This document shows positions 8,960-17,742 of a DNA stretch of 64,000 bases, one piece after another. Source of the stretch: Hungatella hathewayi WAL-18680. GTDB taxonomy: Bacteria; Bacillota; Clostridia; Lachnospirales; Lachnospiraceae. Under the pieces are notes generated by a model. The model was not told the origin of the DNA, ran no database searches, and saw only the letters and a program-made list of their open reading frames with translations. The DNA is taken from NCBI RefSeq assembly GCF_000235505.1, contig NZ_JH379027.1:1566203-1630202 (forward strand), written 5' to 3'. A program made the position numbers and the translations under genes. The number at the start of each line of letters is the position of its first letter. The stretch's first letter is position 1.

Positions 8960-9186
8960 AGAGGCGTTTGAGGACGAGGATGAATAATTAACGAGTGCAA
9001 AAAATCATATTTTAAATTGGTTACATGGCAAATAGGGATTTAGTAGCATATAGAATGAACTTAGCATAATGGCATATTATAAGCAATACATAAAAATAAT
9101 CTATTTATATGGTTCCAAAAACGGATGGAAATTAGCATCGTATGTAAATAATATGTGGTTATGAAATAAGCAATTACTTAACCCAA

Positions 9187-9374
9187 AATGAAGACACTGA
9201 TAAATCCATTGCGGAATATGTAGAATTATTTTATGGGCAGGTTGCTAAAGCTTATGAAGAAGTAAAAAGAACCAGAAACAGGTATAGCGGGTGATTTAGT
9301 TGAAAGGTTTAAACAACATAATGGAATTTTATCTCTTGAAGAAGGTTCAAAATAGAAGAGTATTTTTAAGAAAT
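9187..9374 (+). pseudogene. Remnant of an unidentified accessory gene
   Basis: Two short coding stretches in different frames read on from one another: 9187-9294 (AEYVELFYGQVAKAYEEVK) and a piece from about 9262 (GIAGDLVERFKQHNGIL) ending near 9374 close to the next ATG. Several stops and indels interrupt it. It looks like a decayed small gene of a mobile element; no family is recognised. The stretch 8960-9186 before it is AT-rich and shows no gene. Confidence 0.4.
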
Positions 9375-9519
9375 GAACGCCTTGGCTATTTTGGATGTCC
9401 TTTCGTACCATGTTGAAACCGCCGTGTTGCTGGAGGGCAAAGTCTAGCAAATTATTGGGGTGCAAAAAGGCTACTGTTATCATGGAGGGGCAAGAATTTA
9501 CCATTGCTATGTAGTATAA
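9373..9519 (+). pseudogene. Remnant of a small accessory-element protein
   Basis: A frame of 49 codons with one internal TAG: NALAILDVLSYHVETAVL, stop, then QIIGVQKGYCYHGGARIY to a TAA. Both halves are protein-like and continue each other, so a single nonsense mutation has broken a short gene. The next gene upstream appears to have overlapped its start. Function unknown. Confidence 0.45.
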
Positions 9520-9598
9520 AACTCCCGTTTCAACGCGTGTGGAAATGGTATACTTATTGTTAAAAAAGCAACTTACAATTCGAAAAGGAGTAGTGTTT

Positions 9599-9923
9599 AT
9601 GAATGCATTAGTTGATTTAAAAAGTACATGTGAGGATTTTGCTGTTGAATTTGAAGTTCTGCCCTCGGTTGATTTTACAAAAAAATATGGATGAACGACA
9701 AAAACGGATTATTGAAGGAATGGCATCAATTGATGAGCAATTGGCAGAAAATCAAAAGGTACTAGATCAATTTAATGCTGAAATTGATAAGTTAACCAAT
9801 AATGGAGATGGAATTGATTACATGGCAGCTGTTTCCAGCGGTGTTCTTGCCGGTATTATTGATATGTTGTTTATTGAAGACTTTTCTATTGAAAAGGCAA
9901 ATGTGGTCGTTTTGGTCATTTAA
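9599..9923 (+). pseudogene. Truncated and frameshifted accessory protein
   Basis: The gene starts at 9599 after an AAAGGAG ribosome site. After VLPSVDFTKK it shifts frame in an A7 run (9679-9685) into MDERQKRIIEGMASIDEQLA and continues with a coiled-coil-like stretch and a hydrophobic segment (SSGVLAGIIDMLF). I recall longer Firmicutes mobile-element proteins with this beginning and a C-terminal part of several hundred residues; here it stops soon after the hydrophobic segment. It is therefore both shifted and truncated. Function unknown. Confidence 0.5.
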
Positions 9924-9945
9924 TGTAAAAGATTTTAATCAAAAC

Positions 9946-9981
9946 TTGACTTTTGTACTACATTAAAATAAAATATGTAGT
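9946..9981 (+). promoter_or_regulatory. Promoter and operator of the first abiE operon
   Basis: TTGACT (9946-9951), a 17-bp spacer and TAAAAT (9969-9974). The inverted repeat ACTACAT (9957-9963) / ATGTAGT (9975-9981) flanks the -10 element, as expected for AbiEi, which in studied systems represses its own operon through paired inverted repeats. Confidence 0.75.
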
Positions 9982-10000
9982 GTGAAAGTAAGGTGGCGAA

Positions 10001-10585
10001 ATGACAAAGCAAAAAATAATAGAAGATATTTCCAATAAAAATAACGGGACTGTCCGTTTGGCGGAACTGATCGAAGCAGGTATTTCAAGGCAGTATTGTT
10101 TAGAGTATTTAAAAAATAAAGAATATGAGAAAATTGCCAGAGGAATCTATCTCTCGCCAGATGCATGGGGAGATGATTTTTATGTGATTCATCTGAAATA
10201 TCACAAAGCGGTATTTTCCCATGAAACTGCTTTATATTTACTGGAATTGGCAGACAGGGAACCGGTCAAATATACAGTTACATTGCCGCATGGATACAAG
10301 GTTGATGTGTTGACGAAATCTGGTATTATGGTTTATACATCGATTGCAGAGAGATACCAGGTGGGCATCAGGCAGATTTTAACACCAGGGGGTCATATGG
10401 TGCCATGCTATGATGCAGAAAGAACAATCTGTGATGTTTTCCGTTCGGAAATTGATGCGCAGGATAAACAGGTGGCTGTGAAGGAGTATCTTAAGGAAAA
10501 CAAAAATATCCCTAAACTCATGGAGTATGCTAAGATATTCAGGGTGGATAAAAAGATAAAACAATATTTGGAGGCACTGTTATGA
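10001..10585 (+). CDS. abiEi: Type IV toxin-antitoxin antitoxin AbiEi
   Basis: A 194-residue AbiEi-family antitoxin: an N-terminal winged HTH (about 1-50, with GTVRLAELIEAGISR) followed by the AbiEi core (RGIYLSPDAWGDDFYVI, FSHETALYLLELADREP, PCYDAERTICDVFRS). In studied AbiE systems this protein neutralises the AbiEii nucleotidyltransferase without stable binding and represses the operon. The stop overlaps the toxin start by 4 bp. It has its own promoter with an inverted-repeat operator. A divergent second copy of the whole operon lies 1.3 kb downstream. The pair forms a phage-defence and maintenance module in an AT-rich island. Confidence 0.92.
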   Translation: MTKQKIIEDISNKNNGTVRLAELIEAGISRQYCLEYLKNKEYEKIARGIYLSPDAWGDDFYVIHLKYHKAVFSHETALYLLELADREPVKYTVTLPHGYKVDVLTKSGIMVYTSIAERYQVGIRQILTPGGHMVPCYDAERTICDVFRSEIDAQDKQVAVKEYLKENKNIPKLMEYAKIFRVDKKIKQYLEALL

Positions 10586-11427
10586 TTCGTACTGCAAGAC
10601 AGTTAAAGGCATTGGTGAGAAATCAATCCGGTGGAGACAGTAGCAAGGCCAATACGCTGATGCGAAACTATGTTATGGAACGATTTTTGGAACGTGTTTC
10701 CTTATCAAAATATAAAGACAAACTGATTTTAAAAGGAGGGATGCTTGTATCTCACCTGGTAGGATTGGATAACAGAGCTACCATAGATATCGATACAACC
10801 GTGAAAAATTATAATTTGACTGAAAATGATGCAGAAGTGATGGTTAAAGAAATCGCAGCGATTGAGATAGAAGATGGAATGTCTTTTCACATTAAATCAG
10901 TGGAACATATTATGGACGAGGCCGAATATCCGGGTATCCGTATTAAAATGGAGTCAAGATTGGAGAACACAAGGATACCTTTGAAACTGGATCTTTCGAC
11001 AGGTGATGTGATCTCTCCACGGGAAGTAGAATTTGATTATAAACTGATGTTTGAAGAACGCACGATACGGATTCTTGCTTACAATATAGAAACGGTATTG
11101 GCTGAAAAATTGGAAACGATTATTTCGCGGGATATTGCCAATACAAGATTACGAGATTTTTATGATGTAACCATCTTACAGATAGAAAAAGATAATGAAA
11201 TCGCCGATGATAAATTAAAGCAAGCATTTATGGCTACTGCTCAAAAGAGAAGGTCTGTGAATGTGATGAAGGATGGCAGAAAGGTTTTGGAGAGGATTGA
11301 AGCGGAGAAAGGGCTGATAGTGCAATGGACTTCTTATCAGGCAAAATTTGATTATGCAAGAAATTACGACTGGAAAATGGTAATGGAAGCAGTCAATCGA
11401 CTTTATAGCAGAGCTATGGATAAGTAG
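10582..11427 (+). CDS. abiEii: Type IV toxin AbiEii (nucleotidyltransferase)
   Basis: A 281-residue AbiEii toxin of the DNA polymerase beta-like nucleotidyltransferase superfamily. Motif I is LKGGMLVSHLVG with the following IDIDTT giving the paired catalytic aspartates. Later segments PLKLDLSTGD (third acidic motif) and AEKLETIISR with the basic RLRDFYDV are also family-typical. Family toxins block growth by adding nucleotides to tRNA or another target. The gene is complete, overlaps the antitoxin by ATGA and should be active. The intact copy contrasts with the ruined second copy at 12304. Confidence 0.92.
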   Translation: MIRTARQLKALVRNQSGGDSSKANTLMRNYVMERFLERVSLSKYKDKLILKGGMLVSHLVGLDNRATIDIDTTVKNYNLTENDAEVMVKEIAAIEIEDGMSFHIKSVEHIMDEAEYPGIRIKMESRLENTRIPLKLDLSTGDVISPREVEFDYKLMFEERTIRILAYNIETVLAEKLETIISRDIANTRLRDFYDVTILQIEKDNEIADDKLKQAFMATAQKRRSVNVMKDGRKVLERIEAEKGLIVQWTSYQAKFDYARNYDWKMVMEAVNRLYSRAMDK

Positions 11428-11464
11428 TTTGCGGTTGAGATTGACAGAAAAACAATGCTTCCGC

Positions 11465-11522
11465 CAAGGCCCGACTACGCCTTGCAGTAATCTTTTTCAC
11501 ACACTCAACAAATGTGAAAAAG
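11465..11522 (+). terminator. Two hairpins closing the first abiE operon
   Basis: CAAGGC (11465-11470) / GCCTTG (11479-11484), then a perfect 10-bp stem CTTTTTCACA (11492-11501) / TGTGAAAAAG (11513-11522) followed by GTTTGTCTTTT. Further small inverted repeats occur at 11594-11621 (TTGCCAA/TTGGCAA) and 11638-11651 (CTGTC/GACAG). Confidence 0.55.
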
Positions 11523-11660
11523 GTTTGTCTTTTGGAAAAGAGAAATAAGTAAAATTATATTTAAACGCTGTTAATGCGTTGAAGGACGCTAGTTTGCCAA
11601 TCATTTTCAGGTGGTTGGCAATATCTTTGTATACTAACTGTCTCATGACAGCTTTTGTTG

Positions 11661-11697
11661 TTTACTTTTGTGCTACATTCAGATGTAATGGTAGCAC
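11661..11697 (+). promoter_or_regulatory. Promoter and operator of the second abiE operon
   Basis: TTTACT (11661-11666), a 17-bp spacer and TGTAAT (11684-11689). GTGCTAC (11670-11676) and GTAGCAC (11691-11697) form an inverted repeat around the -10. The block TACTTTTGTxCTACATT is shared with the first operon, so cross-regulation by either antitoxin is plausible. Confidence 0.7.
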
Positions 11698-11713
11698 GAA
11701 AGGAAGTGACAGA

Positions 11714-12307
11714 ATGACAAGGTTTGAGCAATTGGAGCAAATGTTAGAAGAACATGGCGGAATGTTGCAGACGGCACAGATTACAGCAGCCGGTATTCCG
11801 AAACCGATGTTTTATGATTTTATCAGAGATAAAGAGTTGAGACAGACGGCGCACGGGGTCTATGTGTCGGCAGATGCCTGGGTAGATTCCATGCTTCTTA
11901 TTCACTTGCGTTGTGGTCAGGCTGTTTTTTTCCATGAAACGGCTTTGTTTTTTCATGATTTAACAGACCGGGAGCCATCCCCTTATTCCATTACGGTTAA
12001 GCGGGGGTACAGTCCCTCGCGGCTGAAAGCAGATGGTATCATGGTTTATACAGTAAAACCGGAATTGCATGAAATCGGTATCACCCATCTTCAAACACCA
12101 TTCGGCCACACGGTACCCGTCTACGATATGGAACGTACAATCTGTGACTTAATCCGCTGTCGGAGCAATATCGAGATTCAAACCCTGCAAGGCGCATTAA
12201 AACAATATGCAGTCCGAAAAGATAAGAATCTACGTGTGCTGACGCGCTATGCCGGACTGTTCCACGTTGAAAAGATTTTAGGACAGTATTTGGAGGTGCT
12301 ATTATGA
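11714..12307 (+). CDS. abiEi: AbiEi antitoxin, second copy
   Basis: A 197-residue homologue of the antitoxin at 10001, with the same architecture (N-terminal HTH, GVYVSADAWVDSML, FHETALFFHDLTDREP, PVYDMERTICDLIR) but clearly diverged sequence. The chosen start at 11714 follows AGGAAGTGAC; upstream in-frame codons belong to the promoter region. It overlaps the broken toxin by ATGA. No internal damage is visible, so a working antitoxin and repressor is probably made although its partner is dead. It could silence the neighbouring abiE operon or protect against related incoming AbiE toxins; both are inference. Confidence 0.88.
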   Translation: MTRFEQLEQMLEEHGGMLQTAQITAAGIPKPMFYDFIRDKELRQTAHGVYVSADAWVDSMLLIHLRCGQAVFFHETALFFHDLTDREPSPYSITVKRGYSPSRLKADGIMVYTVKPELHEIGITHLQTPFGHTVPVYDMERTICDLIRCRSNIEIQTLQGALKQYAVRKDKNLRVLTRYAGLFHVEKILGQYLEVLL

Positions 12308-12759
12308 TAAAGACAGCAAGACAACTGAAAGATTTGATACGTAACCTGTCAAAAGAGAAATCTGCGGATGCATAGATTTTAATGAGAAACTATATGATGG
12401 AGCGTTTTCTGGAACGCATTTCTCTTTCTGAATATCGGGATAAGTTTATCTTGAAAGGAGGTATGCTGGTGGCCGCAATGGTCGGGCTGGATGCCCGCTC
12501 GACAATGGATTTGGACGCAACGCTTAAAGGCGGTAAAACATTAGATAAAACCGTGCTTCATGATGCGTTGATTGCAACGACTCGTAAACGAGGGACAGAG
12601 CGCCATCTGGCAGAGGCGGGAGAAGTTATGGACGAAGTGGAGAATAATCCTGTGTTGCAGAAGCTTTGGACTGCTTATCAGAAGAAATTCTCCTATGCAG
12701 CGGAGTTAGACTGGAGCAATGTCATAATGTCGGTGCGCGAATTATGTGCTGAATATTGA
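12304..12759 (+). pseudogene. abiEii: AbiEii toxin, second copy, inactivated
   Basis: The frame begins like the intact toxin (IKTARQLKDLIRNLS) but codon 24 is TAG (12373-12375). It then continues with RNYMMERFLERISLSEYRD, LKGGMLVAAMVGLD and LDATLKGG. After that the gene jumps, without losing frame, to the C-terminal part (DALIATTRKRGTERH, WTAYQKKFSYAAELDWSNV). Against the first copy about 135 central residues are missing, including the third acidic motif and the basic patch. A nonsense codon plus internal deletion means the toxin is dead. Restart at the ATG at 12382 could yield at most a short fragment. Confidence 0.88.
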
Positions 12760-12803
12760 TTGAGATATTTGCAGAAATGGTAGATATAGTAGAAATAGCT
12801 GAG

Positions 12804-12830
12804 GAGGCAGCTATTTTGTTGCCTCTTTTT
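12804..12830 (+). terminator. Rho-independent terminator after the second abiE operon
   Basis: GAGGCA (12804-12809) pairs with TGCCTC (12820-12825) followed by five Ts. The following 200 bp to 13039 show no gene. Confidence 0.8.
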
Positions 12831-13039
12831 GAGTTTTATGGAACGATTTTCTTAATTGTATTTGTGTGCAAAATCAAGTAGCTAAAAATAGAATTATTAG
12901 GGAAGCCGTGTCAGTTTTTGCTGGTAAAATATTTAGAAAAAACTTAGGAAATCTTCTGTTTATCTTTGTTGAAATAGTTCCATTCTATATAGTATACTTG
13001 ACGCTATATTTTTTGTAAAAAAATGGATAAGAGGTGCCT

Positions 13040-14850
13040 ATGAAGCAGATGATTAAAAATTCATTCGATATATCGTTGAAGAACTGGCCGGTGCTGCTGG
13101 CTTTTAATATGGTGTATAAGATGTTCAGTTACTCGGTTCTTTACTCGATTACAAGTGAACTGCTGGAATTGATACTGAAAACGGCGGGGGTGTCCTATCT
13201 GTCGGCGGAGAATTTATCTCTGATACTGCGCAGTCCGATTTCCGTGCTGTTGTGCCTGGGGATCGTTTTTGTGACGGTTTTGTCCGTATTTTTTGAAATT
13301 GTGGCATCGTATGTGTACTGTGAAGCCGGGTGGAACCAGCGCCGGATTTCGATTGTGCAGATGCTAAGGCAGACACTGGTTCACTGCAGGAAAATATTTC
13401 ATTTACAAAATGGACTGCTGTTTCTGGGATTTATCCTGACCACAATTTTATCTGTGCTGCCATTTTCGCCTTATCTGTTGCAGTGGCTTGGAATTCCTGA
13501 GTTTGTCATGGATTTTATCAAACATAATAGACTGTTGTTTGTCGGTTTTTTGGTGATTGTTGTAATTGCGAATATTATCTGCTTTTTGTTTCTGTTTTTC
13601 CTGCCCAATACGCTGTTTCAGAATCAGTCTATGAAGGATGCGTGGAAAGATGGATTGACTCTGTTAAAAAAGAAAAAAATTGCTTCGATTCTTCGTGTTT
13701 TGGTGTCTTTTGTTGTCTTCGGATTTGTGGTCATACTATTTCTTGGGCTTTCGATTCTTGGTTTGGTTTCCTATACGAAATATGTGGGAATTCCGGCTGA
13801 GTGGGCGGAAACGTTTATCAGATATTTTTGCCGGGCTGTGCCGGCAGCGGCATTTGTGGTGAATTCCCTCTCCACTATCTGGCTGATTGCAACACTCATT
13901 TCCCTGTATCATCAGTATCGGGAGGACGACAGACCGTCCGCCGTGGTTCGGGACAAAAGGAAACCGCTTTTTCTTCTCAAGCAAGCCGCTGTCATCGCAT
14001 TCGCGGTCATTGCGGTGCTGATATTTAGCGAGTCGGAGCTGGGAGGTTCTTTTGTCAACGAAACCCATATCCCGCCTCAAATCGTTGCCCACCGCGGCGG
14101 AGCAGCATTTGCGCCGGAAAACACTATGGCTGCGCTGGACCATGCGATTGCCATGAATCTTGATATGGTGGAGATTGATGTGCAGCAGCTGAAGGATGGG
14201 GAACTGGTTCTTTTGCACGACGACAACTTTAAGCGCACCGCCGGTGAGAACAGGAAGGTGTGGGAGGTGGGATACGATGAGGTGAAAAACTATGACGCTG
14301 GCAGCTGGTTCTCCCCGGAATTCTCTGGTGAGCCGGTTCCCAGGCTGGATGACTTTTTGAAACGAGCCAGGAACAATATCCGGGTGATGATAGAGCTGAA
14401 ATCCACAGGACACGAGACCAATCTGGTAGAGGGAGTCATTGCCCTTGTAGAAAAATATGAGATGCTTGACCAGTGCAATATCGGTTCCATGAATCTGGAA
14501 CTGCTAAAAGAAGTAAAAGCCATCAACCCGGACATGGAAACCGTTTATATCACGCCGCTGATTTACTCCACCCAGTATGATATTGATTTTATTGATGCCT
14601 TCAGTGTGGAGACTACCATGCTGACAAGGGAGATGGTCGTGAATATGCACTGGCAGGGCAAAGCGGTCTATGGCTGGACCGCCAACTCAAAAGAAACCAT
14701 CGAAAAAACATCCGCTGCCAGGTCAATGGGATTGTAACGGATAACCCGGAATTGGTGAATCACTACGTTATGCAGACCTGGAATAGCCGGCTGCTGTCTG
14801 GGTTGCTACGGACGTTTTTTAATACTGACTTGAAAGATATTAATATTTAG
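13040..14850 (+). CDS. Membrane-anchored glycerophosphodiester phosphodiesterase, frameshifted near the end
   Basis: A GDPD enzyme that hydrolyses glycerophosphodiesters to glycerol-3-phosphate and an alcohol, fused to a multi-pass membrane domain (about residues 1-340, at least six helices). The catalytic domain begins at VAHRGGAAFAPENT (His, Arg, metal-binding Glu) with VEIDVQQLKDG and LLHDD following. The frame ends early at 14737, but adding one A to the A6 run at 14703-14708 continues as NIRCQVNGIVTDNPELV to a stop at 14850, giving 603 residues. Start 13040 has an AAGAGG ribosome site; GTG at 13034 is inside it. The gene is richer in GC than its island neighbours. The indel may be a sequencing error. 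Confidence 0.85.
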
Positions 14851-14902
14851 TGAATGTAAGGAGCAGTGATATTAACAATCTGTTCTTTATATTTTTTATT
14901 GT

Positions 14903-14931
14903 TTGCATAATGGCGTATAGTGTGATAGAAT
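14903..14931 (+). promoter_or_regulatory. Possible promoter of the TPR-DUF2971 gene
   Basis: TTGCAT (14903-14908), a 17-bp spacer and TAGAAT (14926-14931). A small inverted repeat ACCTTA/TAAGGT lies at about 15029-15045, before the AGAGGGGGA ribosome site. Confidence 0.45.
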
Positions 14932-15064
14932 AAAAAGAACAAATGTTCGATGTTTGCATATCATAAGAGACTGTGAGTTATGATAGGTGGTTTTGGTAAA
15001 TCGGATAAAATAGTACTTTAGTAAAAACGACCTTACTTTATAAGGTTACAGAGGGGGATATTTT

Positions 15065-17076
15065 ATGAGTATTGAAATTTTAGAAATGCAAAAGCTGGTA
15101 GGAGAATTATATAGCAAAAAAGTATTAGGTGTTGAATTCTTAAAATTAGAAGATAAATTTTATACTTTAAAAGAAAAATTAGAAGGCCAGAAATTAAACA
15201 GTGAGGACTCTTTGGAATTTCAGTGTTTATGTTTTGAATATGAAATTTTATATCGTTATCAAAGGTCGTATAATAGAAATGGAGATACAGAATTATTTCA
15301 ATCATTTGTTGATTTGTTTGAAAGAATTTATTCGCATGAGTTAATTGAAAGATTGGTTAATAGTATATTTAGTATTGGAAATGATGCTATTATTGATATC
15401 AGTAGCTTTATTCTTCCAAAGACAATAATTGTGAAAGGGTTTATATGGGAGACTATTGCAGACAATTATTTTAAAAATAGTAATTATAAAGAGGCTTATT
15501 TATATTATTGGAAAGCAATAGATAGTTGTTGTGAGACGATACAAGAGGGGGAGGGATTTTGCGATTTCCTATTTTATGACCAACCTATTATATATGTAAG
15601 TGATTTAATTTACAGACTTTATAAATGCTTAGAGTCTTGTAACAGCTACGAAAAGGCGGTTGAAGACTTTAATATCAGGAAACTTGAATTAAGTGATTAT
15701 ACTTATTTTTGGTTTTATTATGCTTTAACTATTTATAAAGTTGCGATAGAAAAGACTGGGAAAGAAAGAAAAAATTAATGCAGGATGCCTGGGAATGCGC
15801 TAATAAAGCAGGGGAAGAAAATATAGGATTGTTTGAATTGAAATGTGGTGTTTTGTATGAACTTGAACGGTATACAGAAATAAAATTGGTATGTAAAAAA
15901 GCTGTGGAGAAGAATTCGATAATAGATGAATTAAGCAGAACAATGAGTTTTTCCATATTCGCAGATATTCATTTGCTTTATAAGTATATAGAATTGGATA
16001 AAAAAGAACTGGTTAGAAAGGTTTTAAATGATGCATCAGATTATATTGATTCTGTTAAGATGGATACTATGGATGGGTATGTATCTTACATGCCAATAAT
16101 AAAATTATATAAGAAGTATAAGGATAATAAAGATAATATTGTAGATATTATAATAAGTTTAATTAAACTATTATGGGAAACAAATAGTATAAAGGAACAA
16201 TTACAATTTAAGTCTAAGGAGGAAACGATAGGTTTTTATACTAGTATTGCATCATTATCTCACATCTTAAAAGATGAGAAAAATGAAACAAAATATAGAA
16301 TGTCGATGTTTGATGCAAGACATATGAATGACCCTAATGAAGGAAAAGTGATTGAAAGATATTTGGATGAAGGATTACCGGTAGGGTGTGTGAATTTAGA
16401 GGATTTTACGATATATGGAACTTCATGTACTTTTTTAAAATCGTTTACAACTAAGGTGGATAGTCTTCCTATGTGGGTGCAATATGCAGAAAATGGTACA
16501 GGCTGTTTTGTTAAAGTTAATACAGTTATGTTTGAAAAGGCTACGAAAGAACTGAGACGAAAGAAAAACTTTTATTTCAGAAATCTTCCGTTTGAGGAAG
16601 ATTATCAACTATATAGTGTAGCGTATTATGATGGCGATAAATTTCAAACAAATGATGGGAGTGATATTACAGAAAATTTGAAAAGATTAAAATTGCAATA
16701 TCAACAGATAAGATTTGAATGGATAGAAAATAATTCAGATAAGTTAGAAAAAAATGATTTTTTGGGGACAGTAAATCACGTTTTATCAACAATAAAATAT
16801 TTAATTAAACGTAAAGAATACGATAATGAAGATGAAGTTCGAATTATGCTTTATCGCAATGGGAAAGAAAGTGATATTGAACAAGCAGATATGGGAGAAG
16901 GGAAAATTCCTCGTCTATATGTGCATCTTAATGTAACAACTGAAATAACTGAGGTAATGTTAGGCCCCAGAGTTAAAAATGGAAATGATTTATGCCCATT
17001 TCTATATAGCCAGCTTGGCAAAATAAATAAAGAAAACAAAGCCTTTGTAAGTCGTTCGTCAATAGATTATGTCTAA
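15065..17076 (+). CDS. TPR-like plus DUF2971 protein, frameshifted
   Basis: Two overlapping frames (15065-15778 and 15778-17076) join into a single 670-residue protein if one A is added to the A4 run near 15750-15753: ALTIYKVAIEK then DWERKKKLMQDAWECANKA. The first 400 residues are all-helical and TPR-like (for example NYKEAYLYYWKAIDS). The C-terminal part has DUF2971 features: RHMNDPNEGKVI, TFLKSFTTKVDSLPMW, VQYAENGTGCFVKV and a final ITEVMLGPRV. DUF2971 proteins are common in accessory and defence regions but their activity is not established. The gene is AT-rich, monocistronic, with a strong AGAGGGGGA ribosome site. Confidence 0.68.
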
Positions 17077-17115
17077 TTGTCGGGATAAGTTTGAAATTCA
17101 GAAAGTGAGATTTTT

Positions 17116-17244
17116 ATGCAAAGGAAAGAAATTGTTCTCTTTAAAGCACATGATGGAAATATAAAATTCAATGTTAGCATGAATGGAGAAAATTTAGTGA
17201 TAGTGAACTTGACCGGGAGAAAACACACAAAAAATGCGTGTTGA
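17116..17244 (+). pseudogene. Short N-terminal fragment, possibly of a RhuM-type protein
   Basis: A 42-codon frame reading QRKEIVLFKAHDGNIKF and SMNGENLVIVNLTG. It resembles the first strand-rich region of RhuM/virulence-type proteins found in accessory elements, then stops. No downstream continuation is visible. It is either a remnant or an unrelated peptide. The stretch 17245-17400 shows nothing convincing. Confidence 0.3.
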
Positions 17245-17400
17245 TGGTGTGAAACAACGGTTCCGTTTATAATTTAAAATGTTATTATTTCGGTAGGATA
17301 TTGAGCGAAATCAAAGGGAAGCGTTGAATTTTAAAGCAACATTATATATTAATGTATCGTATGTGATGTGAGACGTAGAAATGAGGTATTAGAGGGAGGC

Positions 17401-17538
17401 AAGGTATTTAAGGGATTGTGTGATGAGAAGCGGATGATCATTCTGAATAGGTTGGATAGTGTGGAAAAATGTACTTATATTTTGCTGGAATAATTGGATA
17501 TGATGCAGTTAGGGCTGATATTTTTTGTCAAAGTGTAG
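17401..17538 (+). pseudogene. Remnant of an ArsR-type regulator
   Basis: One frame reads KVFKGLCDEKRMIILNRLD, VEKCTYILLE, a TAA stop, then LDMMQLGLIFFVKV before another stop. This follows the winged-HTH pattern of ArsR/SmtB repressors (VFKALSDENRL.IL, ..CACELLEEL). It has no proper start, an internal stop and no C-terminal part. It marks the decayed right side of the AT-rich island. Confidence 0.45.
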
Positions 17539-17640
17539 TAAATATATTTTTGGCCGTTTTCACGGTATCTTCGGCAAGATGGAAAAAGTGGTTGTTTCCA
17601 TTTTAGAAAATACCACTTACAAATTTTCTATGTAATAGTA

Positions 17641-17699
17641 GAGCCGCCGATTCCTCTCCCAGGGAGCAATATCACCCTGGGAAGAGGAATCGGCGGCTC
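17641..17699 (-). terminator. Long terminator hairpin after the aldehyde dehydrogenase gene
   Basis: GAGCCGCCGATTCCTC followed by TCCCAGGG (17641-17664) pairs with 17675-17699, a 24-bp stem with one bulged base and a 10-base loop. It has no strong T run on either strand; the position suits the minus-strand gene ending at 17743. Confidence 0.6.
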
Positions 17700-17742
17700 T
17701 GCGTTTGTCAGTTCACAGACGGATTCACGACACACCCATCAC

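Noticed and set aside
8930..8990. Acidic tail EESEEAFEDEDE in another frame after the reverse transcriptase stop, suggesting a second frameshift
   Set aside because: No homopolymer at the supposed switch and the normal stop is a plausible end; too short to decide.
13736..14413. Long minus-strand frame opposite the glycerophosphodiesterase
   Set aside because: Shadow of the real gene; composition and residues are not protein-like and it has no ribosome site.
17116..17244. Functional small protein
   Set aside because: Resembles only the start of a longer family and has no continuation, so listed as a probable remnant.
17555..17640. Possible displaced 3' end of rlmD or right attachment site (codons reading GKMEKVVVSILEN)
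   Set aside because: Only a loose resemblance to the 5236-5265 crossover region; alignment needs several gaps and the reading frame lacks other RlmD residues.
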